Source: Thalassobacterium maritimum (GTDB lineage: Bacteria > Verrucomicrobiota > Verrucomicrobiia > Opitutales > Coraliomargaritaceae). Taken from it: a stretch of 64,000 nt of DNA. The stretch spans positions 1 to 64,000 of the forward strand of contig NZ_JARXHW010000029.1 of assembly GCF_031127805.1 (NCBI RefSeq), in the 5' to 3' direction. A program made the position numbers and the translations under genes. The notes under the pieces are model-generated. The model was given only the letters and a program-made list of their open reading frames with translations, did not search any database and was not told the origin of the DNA. Shown here in pieces: positions 7,483 to 16,289 of the stretch. Each line of letters starts with the position of its first letter. The first letter of the stretch is position 1.

Positions 7483-9417
7483 TTAAGCTTCGGTGCCAGC
7501 TGATTGCAAAAAGCCGGGAGCAGGCTCGGGGTAGACGCGGATTTCGCACAGTCTCGCATGGTCTAGGCCGTGTGTTGCCAGCACAGTCAGACGCAAACGT
7601 GAGCTGCTCACGACTTCCTCTGCAGTATGGCAGCGACGGCGTAGGTAATTCCCCTCCACCTCCGCAAAGGTCTGCCAAACTCCATCGCGCTCCACTTCGA
7701 TCTTGTAGGCGGCGACGGTCTCTTCTTGTGGCTGCCCCCACTGCATAAGGTTGGTATAGCCACCGCTCATACTGAGTGTCAGCACACGGTGCAGTCCAGT
7801 GTCGAAGATCAGCTGCACTTCGCCGATATTGACTGCGTGTTCCCAGCTTAGTTCGAGAGATGCGGGCAAACCTTTGGCGGGATCACTCATCCAGCGGTGT
7901 ACGCCGGATCGCATACGCTGGGGCGCAACGCCCTTAGGCCCGTGAGTGGCGCGAGTCTGCCCCGATAGCACATTCTCCGCCTTGCCCTCTGGCTGTTCGC
8001 TACTGGCCGAAAGCTTTGCACTGCGAGCAAGGTCGCGTGGATCGTCATTCAATGGATCGATCAAATAGGCATCCTCACGTAACAACTCCTGCTGGATCGC
8101 GCGCATCGCTACCGTATTTTGAGGCAAGGTGTTGGGCTGCTGATTTTGCTGCACCGCATACGCTGCGGCCACGCCGACCCCCTGCCCCATTACAGCGCAG
8201 GTCGCCATCACTCGCGTAGCGGCAAAGCCTAGGTGTGTGGCCGAAATGTTACGGCCTGCGAACATCAAATTCGGGACATTGCAACTGACACAGGCGCTGA
8301 GTGGAATATCAAACAAATATGGCACCTCGTGCTGAACCGCAGGTCGCTCGTCGATCGCATCGGTGCCTTCCGGAGGATGCGTATCGATGGGCCAACCTCC
8401 ATAAGCGATGGCATCTGAAAAGGCACTGCCAGCCATCACATCAAGTTCAGTAATAGTGTGTAAGCCCTTAAAGCGCCGGCTTTCCCGTTTGCCGGGAACA
8501 AAGCCGAACCAGTCTAGAGCCCAATGACTGGCGCCATGAGAATCTGGATTTGGATAATTGGGATCGGTGGGATCTCCATTCTTCACGTGATCCCACGCAC
8601 CCATCAGGATGGCCAGTAGCTTGTCGCGAATCATTTCGTTATCCTTGATGGTGTCGAAGCAGCCGCCCCATTCGATCCACCAGTAGCCGTAATCGAAACC
8701 ACAATCAGTATCCCCCGCGGCGGCGTGATTTCTCAAATGCAACTCGCGCTCGGTGAAACGCTTTGCCCAAGATGGAGCGGTAAAGGGCATCGGCTTATCA
8801 TGCTTGCGAGCCTGAAAGAGCAGTGAGGAACCTAGCCGCTTATCGTCGTGTGCATCTTGCGCCATCGACTCGCCAAACTCTGCTTTGGATTCGCGGCCTT
8901 CACGAAATTCAGCACCCGCCTCCAAGCCAAGACGCCCGTCGCCGGTGCAATCAATAAATACTTTGGCATGTATCTGAAAGATATCTTCTGTGCTCTGGCG
9001 CTCTGCCGTGACGGAACGAATGACACCCGACTCGACCTGCGCGGCAGTGACGCAGGTATTGAGCATCAATGTCAGATTAGGCTCCCGCTGGCACATATCG
9101 AACAGTATGAAATCCATCATGGAAGCTGAGCGCTGTGGATTATGGATGGCATTTTCCAAGCGAATTTCTTCGATGATCCCCCCCTCGCGCGTCTCGGTGG
9201 CTAGGGCACTGCCACGCTTGCCCGAACCATCGGCACCGACAATATGCATACGGATCTCGCTCGATGCGTTACCGCCCAGCACTGGACGATCCTGGCAAAG
9301 TATCACCTTGGCTCCATTTCTTGCCGCAGCAATCGCGGCGGGCACTCCAGCAGGGCCACCGCCTGCCACGCAGACATCACAGTTTAGCAGGCTCGAGGTC
9401 GTTTCAATAGTTGTCAT
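7483..9417 (-). CDS. FAD-dependent oxidoreductase (FAD_oxidored type) with C-terminal beta-sandwich
   Basis: This 644-residue protein has the same architecture as the one at 1134-3017. The FAD motif is VCVAGGGPAGVPAA at ~15-28, followed by 'DRPVLGGNASSEIRM', 'FIDCTGDGRLGLEAGAEFREGRES' in mid-protein (key residues DCTGD, G, AGAEF), and 'FAGRNISATHLGFAATRVM' near 400. A C-terminal beta-sandwich covers ~510-630. It starts inside the stop of the GH20-like gene (ATGA overlap), so the two are translationally coupled. Position in an operon with a hexosaminidase-like enzyme, a glycan-binding lipoprotein and a symporter suggests it oxidises a sugar derivative from the same glycan. This is inference; the substrate is unknown. 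Confidence 0.87.
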   Translation of the reverse strand: MTTIETTSSLLNCDVCVAGGGPAGVPAAIAAARNGAKVILCQDRPVLGGNASSEIRMHIVGADGSGKRGSALATETREGGIIEEIRLENAIHNPQRSASMMDFILFDMCQREPNLTLMLNTCVTAAQVESGVIRSVTAERQSTEDIFQIHAKVFIDCTGDGRLGLEAGAEFREGRESKAEFGESMAQDAHDDKRLGSSLLFQARKHDKPMPFTAPSWAKRFTERELHLRNHAAAGDTDCGFDYGYWWIEWGGCFDTIKDNEMIRDKLLAILMGAWDHVKNGDPTDPNYPNPDSHGASHWALDWFGFVPGKRESRRFKGLHTITELDVMAGSAFSDAIAYGGWPIDTHPPEGTDAIDERPAVQHEVPYLFDIPLSACVSCNVPNLMFAGRNISATHLGFAATRVMATCAVMGQGVGVAAAYAVQQNQQPNTLPQNTVAMRAIQQELLREDAYLIDPLNDDPRDLARSAKLSASSEQPEGKAENVLSGQTRATHGPKGVAPQRMRSGVHRWMSDPAKGLPASLELSWEHAVNIGEVQLIFDTGLHRVLTLSMSGGYTNLMQWGQPQEETVAAYKIEVERDGVWQTFAEVEGNYLRRRCHTAEEVVSSSRLRLTVLATHGLDHARLCEIRVYPEPAPGFLQSAGTEA

Positions 9418-10826
9418 AATTCTTCAGTCTTTAAGCGGGCTTTGATGGTATCAGCTTCGGTCCGCAATGCCGTCGCCCAAGTTCGGTAGTAAGAGTCAAT
9501 AAAGGGAGCACACACGAGCCCCTTTAAAAGTTCTGGGAGTTGCTCACTGTGTGCCTCGGTACGCTGGACCAAATCTAGAAAAAAGTCCCATAAGATCCGG
9601 TTTGTTCCAGCGGAAGGTAGGCCGGGGGCAACCTGCATGCCGGCCAATTGCTCCTTGAGCTGTCGGGCGGCCAACCAGGCCTCTTCACGCATTGCATCCG
9701 CAGACTCAAAGTGCTGACGTAAGCGTTGCGAGCGCTCCAATTCTCCCACATCCTGCAACAGTTGATCACAAGTTTCCCAACCGTTTTCAGACCAGCTCCC
9801 ATTATAGAAGATCAGACTGGCCATGGCGAGTTCAGGCAGACAGGCATCGATGGCTTCCACTTGCACGCGACCGCTGGCATAGCGCGACCATCCAGTGGCA
9901 ATTAGCCCCTTAAAACTGTAGGGTTCTGCGACGTCCATCCAGCCGACATGATTGAGCAAGCGGGCTTGCTGATTGGGCAGATCGCGAAAGGGCCCATCGG
10001 CACCTTTATACGCGGAAGCCCCCCAAATCGGAATACCCGCGGCACGCAAATGATCCAGCACCGGGGTTCGATGATGATGTGTTCCCATAGCAGGTGTGCC
10101 ACGATAGCCCCAAACGACGAGATCCGCCTGTGCTCCAATCTGCTGTAGCGACTCAATGGGCCAGTCCATCATCATATCATGCCACAGGAGTGGACGAACC
10201 TCACGGCCACGCAGGGCGTCTAGTATCGGTTGAACATGCTGCAGATACAGACTGTTCTTACCGTGTTCCGCGATATACTTTTTAGAATCGGGATGGGTAC
10301 CAAAAGACCAAGCCTCATCGCCTCCCAAATGGAAATGCTTCACACCTGGCATCAGCGATAACACCTCATCCAGCATGCGTATAATCAGATCCGCCGAACC
10401 AGGATGCAAGGGGTTCAAGGTATCTGCAAAGTCCGGGGACTCCGCGAGGTGCTGGTGAGCTTCATGTTGCAGCACGAACTCAAGATGCCCCAGGCATTGA
10501 ACCAATGGAATCAACTCAATGCCGAGTTCTCCACAGCGTGCCACAAACAATTTAACTTGCTCGCGCGTATAGTGAGAAGGATTTCTCAAGCTGGGATCAA
10601 ATGACCACGGGAACATGTCTTCCCACTCGACAACCAACATGTTGAAGCGCATCTGAGCAAACACTTCCACCAAGTCCATGAGGCGCTCAAAAGTCGGCGG
10701 CAGCCCCTTCAGGTCTAAGTGCACACCCCGTCGATCGACCGCAGGTGTCTGCGTCGAATAAACAGTATGTAATGGCGTGTTCATATGAGCTGCCGGAATG
10801 GGCGCTTCTATCAAATCAGTTGGCAT
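9414..10826 (-). CDS. GH20-like glycoside hydrolase (beta-N-acetylhexosaminidase family)
   Basis: The 470-residue TIM-barrel protein contains HFHLGGDEAWSFG near residue 165-177, carrying the D-E catalytic pair used by GH20 enzymes for substrate-assisted hydrolysis of N-acetylhexosaminides. It also has the leading 'GVHLDLKGLPP' strand and 'IPLVQCLGHLEFVL'. I chose the ATG at 10826 because AGGAG lies 10 bases upstream and it overlaps the previous gene's stop by 11 bases. A later ATG at 10784 is also possible. No clear signal peptide is seen, so it is probably cytoplasmic and acts on imported oligosaccharides. Relatives include enzymes on beta-GlcNAc or beta-GalNAc. Confidence 0.85.
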   Translation of the reverse strand: MPTDLIEAPIPAAHMNTPLHTVYSTQTPAVDRRGVHLDLKGLPPTFERLMDLVEVFAQMRFNMLVVEWEDMFPWSFDPSLRNPSHYTREQVKLFVARCGELGIELIPLVQCLGHLEFVLQHEAHQHLAESPDFADTLNPLHPGSADLIIRMLDEVLSLMPGVKHFHLGGDEAWSFGTHPDSKKYIAEHGKNSLYLQHVQPILDALRGREVRPLLWHDMMMDWPIESLQQIGAQADLVVWGYRGTPAMGTHHHRTPVLDHLRAAGIPIWGASAYKGADGPFRDLPNQQARLLNHVGWMDVAEPYSFKGLIATGWSRYASGRVQVEAIDACLPELAMASLIFYNGSWSENGWETCDQLLQDVGELERSQRLRQHFESADAMREEAWLAARQLKEQLAGMQVAPGLPSAGTNRILWDFFLDLVQRTEAHSEQLPELLKGLVCAPFIDSYYRTWATALRTEADTIKARLKTEEL

Positions 10827-13758
10827 ACGCTTCGATCTCCTGCACCGTAATTTTGTCCCATGAACGGGCACCTGCAGAATGGATCAGGAGTCGGACTGCA
10901 TCTGTCGTCTGTGGCGTGAATGGGGCCACCATAGGCGTGTTAGCCGGCTTCTCTCCCCTGGCCACAGTTTTCCACTCGCTGCCATCCTGGATCTGCACCT
11001 CATAGCTCCTAGCATTGCTGACTGCTACAATGCGCCCCACCTCTGTCGCGGTCGGGAAGTTGATCTGTATCCAAGCCGGATTCTTATCCTGATTGGCCTG
11101 CCACCAGCGCCCATCATAGCCATCATTGAGACGCTTCGGATAGGCACCGTATTCAAGATGTGGTGACGTTTCGACTACAGCACCACGACCTCGGAAGGCC
11201 AGGTTCGCAGGCTTATCCAGCTTTGCAACAGCTTCGTCGATGCGTCGTTGCACCGCGGTGACTGTTTGACCATATGCATACTGTGGATCGGTCGTATAGA
11301 TATGCGAGGCATAGCCGTCGAATGTATCGCGCCATTTACCATTGCCCACCCGCAGGTCGCGTTCCTCAGATACCAGCTGCATCGGCCCGGTGCCTAAAGA
11401 TGGGAGATAAAAGTTCACCTGTCCCATAGGCTCTGGGCTGGTATTTACGACAAAGACAAAAATGTGCTGCCCCACCCGACGAACGGCGCTATGGAGATGC
11501 GAAGTATCGTCCGCGCTCACCTGCAGTTCTTCTTCGATGTCGGCAGAGAGTATCGCATCCTTTAACAAACGCGCCTCGCGGGCAAGGAAGGGCATGCCAA
11601 GCTCCAGGTTCTTATCATTCAGCTGGCGTCCATAAATCCACCACATGAAGCCTTTCGCACCGCTCACAATACTTTGCACTTGCTGGTTACGAAGTTCGAG
11701 AAAATTGGGTGCACGCGCCGCTGGTGTTTGCGCATCCCATTCGAATGCCTGTGGTGTAATCCAGAGAGCCTGACGTCCGGCAGCGGCACGAGCGGCCTCT
11801 TTTAGATGCTTGCCAACCTTCACAATACCGGAGATCGGCCCCATGTTTTCACGGAAGGAAGGATACGGATCGGGCATAATAATGTCAGCCGAGCTTGCGT
11901 AGCGGTCAATGGCATCGAACTGCATATTCAAAATAATGCAGGGATGATAGGGATCCTCCTCCTGAATAATTTCATAGGCACGGTTCAATCGCTCGGGAAG
12001 CACTGGTACGAACTCCGGCTCATCGTAAATATAGTAGGCCATGAGTGCTTTGTGATCACGCAGGCGGCGCACATATTGTCGCAGTTGCTCCTCTTCTGAT
12101 AAAGACAGAGGCTTTTTCTGATTTTTACGATACAAAGCGGCCGGCCAAGGGTCTGCCAGGCAGACTACGCCCTCCTCTGCCATGCGGTCCATAAACGCTA
12201 AAGTTTTCTCAATCCCCTGATTGGGCAGGTGATACACATGCACAGCATTCACGCCCTCGGTGGCAGGATCTGCAGCGGTCTTCCAGCCAAACCAACCATA
12301 GGGAAGGAAGGGTTCGCCATTGCGACGAAGCACTTTGTTGGCATCAATCCGCCATTCATCATAAGGTGCGCGAGGTAGACTGCGGATCGTCTCTTCTGTT
12401 TCCCACTGGGTGCCATCTGCTTTCTCCACACGAATCTTCAGCTGATAGGCTCCGACTGCGAGCGCTTGATCTAATTTCAGACTCAAAGCACTTTGCAGGG
12501 AAGTCATCTCAAGCGCCTGCTGTGCCAGGGGCTTACCTTGACCGCGTGCATAAAGTGCAGCCGACAAGCGGGCTCCTCGAAGATCTTCAGCCGCGACTGC
12601 CACCGCTACCTGTGCTTCAATCGCATCGACTGATTCAGTGGCGTATACACTGTTACGATAAGCAGGTTGAGTGATTTGCACCGAGATTGGCTTAAAGTCC
12701 AAGGAGACATCTTGCACATGCAGAGCCAGCGAGCGCTCGGAAGCCTCTTTCGCAGCTAAACTTAATTTTAGAATCCCTGTTTGAGGCGCCTTCTCTGCGG
12801 GCAAAGTAAAGGCCAGCTGCACCAATGTGGGCTTCGCAGAATCAATCGAAACCACGCGCGATGCTTGAGCCGTGCCAGCGCTCGTCTCCAAGCTACCATC
12901 GATATGAAGCTCTCCGAACTTGAAGTCGCTCTTTCCGAGGCGTCCCGCTTCAATCTCAATCTGATACTCGAGCGCGCCATTCGTAGTTTGAATCACTTTG
13001 CCTTCATTGACCGGCCGGACGCTCCAGAGAAAATCCTCCAGACCATCATGCCCCATCTGCATTGGCACATAGTTCGCCAATTCGTGGAAATTATCCGAAA
13101 GCGGTGCATTTGTGCTATAGGATACAGGTCGCCCCGCCTGCTTAGGGTGCACACGCCCCAGCATGATACGCCAATCTTGCGCGATCGATTCCGGATTATA
13201 CTTCAATGCAGCCAGAGGGATCGCCATTTCCACATACCACAAACCATCTTTCACGCGCGACACCACCTCAGCCTGACTGCGCCAGGCAGTCAAACCACCC
13301 GCACCGGTGCCAGCTTTTCGCCAAATGTCGTTGGCCAAACCTGCAGTGGTGATATACCATTGACCATACTGATCTCTATCCGCACTGGGTGCGATGAATA
13401 ACTCAATGCCAGGTTCTTTGCCATAACCCACCAAAGTTGGATTTGCAGCTGTCGCTTGATTCCCCTCTCCTACCGACAGGCTCTTATCTACCTTGGCTAA
13501 GATGCCCACTAGCAATGCGTCGGATGTAACCGCCACAGTAAATCGCGTCGGATCAGGCGGCGGCAAATCCGATTTCAATGAATGAAACGAGTCCTGCCAT
13601 GTCAGCTGATCCCAGAAAGACTCGGAGAACGTAGCGTCGATCTGGTAAGCCGAATCTATGAAGGGTACTGCAATTTGCCCCTGAGCCAGAACAGGCGCGC
13701 ACATGACCGCCCAAAGACAGACTGCACGCGATAAGAATTTTCGTAGAGAATAGAACAT
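10816..13758 (-). CDS. Secreted multidomain glycosidase-like protein (CBM9-like, TIM barrel, discoidin)
   Basis: I start at the ATG at 13758, which gives a clean signal peptide (FLSRAVCLWAVMCAPVLAQ) and has AGG 10-12 bases upstream. A CBM9-like beta-sandwich covers ~25-240 (IDATFSESFWDQLTW, VEMAIPLAAL). A linker with immunoglobulin-like strands covers ~240-460. A clan GH-A-like TIM barrel runs from ~460 to 800 (VLRRNGEPFLPYGWFGW, then YYIYDEPEF with a likely acid/base glutamate, and GFMWWIYG). The C-terminal ~130 residues look like an F5/8C discoidin domain (LNDGYDGRWW, WIQINFP, VGRIVAVSN). At 980 residues it should be an exported enzyme that opens or trims the target polysaccharide. It lies 42 bases after the regulator gene. 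No CAZy family can be assigned by eye. Confidence 0.8.
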   Translation of the reverse strand: MFYSLRKFLSRAVCLWAVMCAPVLAQGQIAVPFIDSAYQIDATFSESFWDQLTWQDSFHSLKSDLPPPDPTRFTVAVTSDALLVGILAKVDKSLSVGEGNQATAANPTLVGYGKEPGIELFIAPSADRDQYGQWYITTAGLANDIWRKAGTGAGGLTAWRSQAEVVSRVKDGLWYVEMAIPLAALKYNPESIAQDWRIMLGRVHPKQAGRPVSYSTNAPLSDNFHELANYVPMQMGHDGLEDFLWSVRPVNEGKVIQTTNGALEYQIEIEAGRLGKSDFKFGELHIDGSLETSAGTAQASRVVSIDSAKPTLVQLAFTLPAEKAPQTGILKLSLAAKEASERSLALHVQDVSLDFKPISVQITQPAYRNSVYATESVDAIEAQVAVAVAAEDLRGARLSAALYARGQGKPLAQQALEMTSLQSALSLKLDQALAVGAYQLKIRVEKADGTQWETEETIRSLPRAPYDEWRIDANKVLRRNGEPFLPYGWFGWKTAADPATEGVNAVHVYHLPNQGIEKTLAFMDRMAEEGVVCLADPWPAALYRKNQKKPLSLSEEEQLRQYVRRLRDHKALMAYYIYDEPEFVPVLPERLNRAYEIIQEEDPYHPCIILNMQFDAIDRYASSADIIMPDPYPSFRENMGPISGIVKVGKHLKEAARAAAGRQALWITPQAFEWDAQTPAARAPNFLELRNQQVQSIVSGAKGFMWWIYGRQLNDKNLELGMPFLAREARLLKDAILSADIEEELQVSADDTSHLHSAVRRVGQHIFVFVVNTSPEPMGQVNFYLPSLGTGPMQLVSEERDLRVGNGKWRDTFDGYASHIYTTDPQYAYGQTVTAVQRRIDEAVAKLDKPANLAFRGRGAVVETSPHLEYGAYPKRLNDGYDGRWWQANQDKNPAWIQINFPTATEVGRIVAVSNARSYEVQIQDGSEWKTVARGEKPANTPMVAPFTPQTTDAVRLLIHSAGARSWDKITVQEIEAYAN

Positions 13759-13800
13759 AGATATTACCTGATTTAAATTAGTAAACAAAGAGACGTTGCC

Positions 13801-14964
13801 TTAATCTGTAGACGAATGACTGGCAGAGGCAGGAGGCGGGCAGGACGTCTCACGCGGCAAAAGTTCGATCGGTGCCCAGCGACATTCGGTGGTATAATTA
13901 GCGTCCTGCGCCCGACTATCTAACATGTCTAATGCAAGTGCAGCAGCCTCGCCCAAACCGATACGCAGTGACGTCGCCCGAGGGTGCATGCCTGCCGAAA
14001 TAGGCAGACCATCCGTTCCCATTAAGGCAATATCTTGCCCCGGAGTGAGTCCTAAACCTTGAAGGGTCTGATAAATAAGTGGCAATGAACCGTCATCCAC
14101 AATCAAAGCCGTGGGCCGATCTGCGGGATCCGCCAGTGCCGACTGAATCGTTTCGATTGCAGAGGCTGGCTGATAGCTCAATTCAGGCGCCCAATGTGGT
14201 GCCACACGTAGGCCGGCCTCCGCCATTAGACGATAGTACCACATGCGGCGCTCTGCCTTGTCCCGGTGATAGGCGGCTGCATCAGAACGCGCAAATAAAC
14301 CAATCTTACGATGGCCCAGCTCCTGCAGATGCTCCAACTGCGTACGAACCAACTTTTCATTATTCACAGCAACACAAAATTCAGGTAGCACCGGAGCCGA
14401 GGGAAAGAGGTGCACAAAACTGACCTCATGCTCCTGCAAGACCTGATTGACATGGGCATCCTGCATACCAATGACCACACAGGATTGAAAGTCCACCCGG
14501 CTGATCAGATCATGCAATTCGTCATCCGCGGCACTGCCCAAGACCACATGCACCCGCGTGCTGCGCAAATCCTGCCCACATCGGCTGGCTAATTCGTGTA
14601 GTAGTTGCGGGTGAAATGTTTCAACCTCAGTCGTGTCCGCATCCAGCGCGCGCGTATTACTGGTGATGAAGAGGATGTCAACTTGAGCAGCGCGCGGCTT
14701 GGACTTGCTTTCAGAGAGAAAGATACCACGCCGTGGACGCGTTTCGATGATTCCCTGATTACACAGATCCTCGACCACCGCCTGAACTGTGACAGAACTC
14801 ACTTGGCAAGATTTACTAATCTGCCGAACCGAGGGTAAGCGCTCCCCCCCATGCCGCTGGCGCACCAGTTTATTTATATACTTCACGACCCGACTGCGTT
14901 CCGGCGTGCTAACTGATGATGTAGTCCCATCATCTCCTGCATCTACTGTATCTGATATAGCCAT
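13801..14964 (-). CDS. GntR-type HTH / LacI-type sensor transcriptional regulator
   Basis: Residues ~22-88 form a winged helix of the GntR type (LPSVRQISKSCQVSSVTVQAVV, then the wing 'RPRRGIFL'). Residues ~95-375 form a periplasmic-binding-protein-like sensor as in LacI/GalR (HLQELGHRKIGLF, PTALIVDDGSLPLI, DIALMGTDG). Such hybrids respond to sugars. A strong Shine-Dalgarno site (AGGAGACC, 14971-14978) precedes the ATG. It is the first gene of the presumed minus-strand glycan operon and is likely a local, autoregulatory sensor of the released sugar. Confidence 0.88.
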   Translation of the reverse strand: MAISDTVDAGDDGTTSSVSTPERSRVVKYINKLVRQRHGGERLPSVRQISKSCQVSSVTVQAVVEDLCNQGIIETRPRRGIFLSESKSKPRAAQVDILFITSNTRALDADTTEVETFHPQLLHELASRCGQDLRSTRVHVVLGSAADDELHDLISRVDFQSCVVIGMQDAHVNQVLQEHEVSFVHLFPSAPVLPEFCVAVNNEKLVRTQLEHLQELGHRKIGLFARSDAAAYHRDKAERRMWYYRLMAEAGLRVAPHWAPELSYQPASAIETIQSALADPADRPTALIVDDGSLPLIYQTLQGLGLTPGQDIALMGTDGLPISAGMHPRATSLRIGLGEAAALALDMLDSRAQDANYTTECRWAPIELLPRETSCPPPASASHSSTD

Positions 14965-14985
14965 TTTATAGGTCTCCTATTTTAC

Positions 14986-15771
14986 TTATTTTGCAGGCTT
15001 GCCGATGGCTACCTTTAGATCGTCCATCGCACTCCAAAAACCCATTGCATAGTAGCGCAATTGCAAACGATCCAAGGTGCTCAAACGGCAGCCAATCGGA
15101 TCCCCAATCGGCAGCCAATTCCCCGTGCCGCTTTGATCATAATAGGCCTGAGCAGATCCATCGGAAATTAACATCGCTACAGCAACCAGCCCCGCCCCTT
15201 CTGACTCTTCATAATAAGAGGCACTCAGCCCTTCAGACTGAACTTTACGCCCACCGACGAAGCTCTCCAAAACAACAGCTGGACGATCTTCCCCACCCTT
15301 CACCTGAATTTGCACATAGTCATCTCCATCGTAGAGACGCATTGCATATATATAAAACTCTGGCGAAGCATCCGTCTTCACAGCAGCCGAAAAGCTAAGT
15401 TCAACTGCCTCATCAGGCGCAAGAGTCGCATTGATGGCGCGCGAATAAATCTGATTAGCCCAGGTGCGATTCGGAGCATAACCGAGCGCCTGACCATTGA
15501 GCAAACGCCCATTACCAATTATCAAGCGCCCCTCTTCTGCGAGCCACTTAGATTCGGAAGAGTGCTCTAAATAAGTACCTTTCGCTGAACGAGAAAAATC
15601 CTCATCCAACAGCAGCACTTGAGAATGGGCACCAGCGCCCAACACCAACAGGCACAACGAAGAGGCGAGCAACTTCCCACGCCCAACACCATGTCTCTGA
15701 CCACGCAGACACAAGCGATCCACAACCGCGTCCACCGCACAACGCCACTTAATTCCAAATATCTGATCCAT
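14986..15771 (-). CDS. Secreted protein of unknown function (LamG-like beta-sandwich)
   Basis: I do not recognise a named family. The product has an N-terminal region, then a hydrophobic segment ending near AGAHSQ (LLASSLCLLVLGAGA), consistent with export. The mature ~210 residues are rich in beta-strand patterns (LLDEDFSRS, ALGYAPN, FYIYAMRLYDGDDYVQIQV, LQLRYYAMGFWSAMDDLKV), which recalls concanavalin/LamG-type or DUF1080-like glycan-binding domains. The long frame extends to 15813, but this lies inside the predicted -10 box. Starts at 15786 and 15771 are both possible, and I use 15771. It is 21 bases upstream of the GntR/LacI-like regulator and may head the same transcript. Confidence 0.65.
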   Translation of the reverse strand: MDQIFGIKWRCAVDAVVDRLCLRGQRHGVGRGKLLASSLCLLVLGAGAHSQVLLLDEDFSRSAKGTYLEHSSESKWLAEEGRLIIGNGRLLNGQALGYAPNRTWANQIYSRAINATLAPDEAVELSFSAAVKTDASPEFYIYAMRLYDGDDYVQIQVKGGEDRPAVVLESFVGGRKVQSEGLSASYYEESEGAGLVAVAMLISDGSAQAYYDQSGTGNWLPIGDPIGCRLSTLDRLQLRYYAMGFWSAMDDLKVAIGKPAK

Positions 15772-15806
15772 AATAATAATATTCATACAAGTTACACTGC
15801 ACAACT

Positions 15807-15835
15807 GTATCACATCTGTAATGATGTCCTGTCAA
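15807..15835 (-). promoter_or_regulatory. Predicted sigma-70 promoter
   Basis: On the minus strand TTGACA (15835-15830) is followed after exactly 17 bases by TGATAC (15812-15807). Transcription would begin near 15800, just upstream of the secreted-protein gene ending at 14986. It could drive the regulator and glycan operon too. Confidence 0.6.
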
Positions 15836-16155
15836 TGGCATTTCATCATTTGAATCAAAAAAACAATCCAACGAAGAATTTCAAACGATCACAGCCCTCA
15901 ATCCATCCACAAAAGAAGCCATCTAATAAACTGTAACACTATCTTCTAAAGCAAGATATAAAATACATACCCAACAAGCACAACACAAACAGCCCGGCCA
16001 AAGAAAGAGCAGCCCACACAGACAGCCACAAACCACAAAAAAAAGCACACATAGCAAAAACATGACACAACATATGCAGCCAGGGCAGGCCCCCAACAGC
16101 AGCTACAATAAACATAAGCCACGACAGCAAACACATTGAATTAAAGCGACTCAGA
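15836..16155. other. Non-coding spacer between divergent genes
   Basis: About 320 bases, A- and C-rich on the plus strand. I see no gene with supported features, no tRNA and no terminator. Two overlapping hydrophobic minus-strand frames here are explained by the A/C bias of the opposite strand. Confidence 0.6.
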
Positions 16156-16170
16156 GATCAAAATTTGATC
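16156..16170. promoter_or_regulatory. 15-bp palindrome, candidate operator
   Basis: GATCAAAATTTGATC is a perfect palindrome around a central A, about 120-170 bases upstream of the PEP-CTERM protein gene. Position and symmetry fit a dimeric regulator site. No second copy was seen in the window. Confidence 0.4.
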
Positions 16171-16289
16171 AAAATAAAGTCCTGGCAAGGAAAATGCTAA
16201 GCTCCACGCAACTGCAAAATTGCGAATGTCAGCTTGACAGACACACGCAATCTGTGATGAATCTGTTAAAGGAACACCAGGGTTCCTGT

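Noticed and set aside
15939..16136. Two overlapping hydrophobic minus-strand reading frames (62 and 65 residues)
   Set aside because: They arise from A/C-rich plus-strand sequence, overlap each other in different frames, and show no family similarity or start signal.
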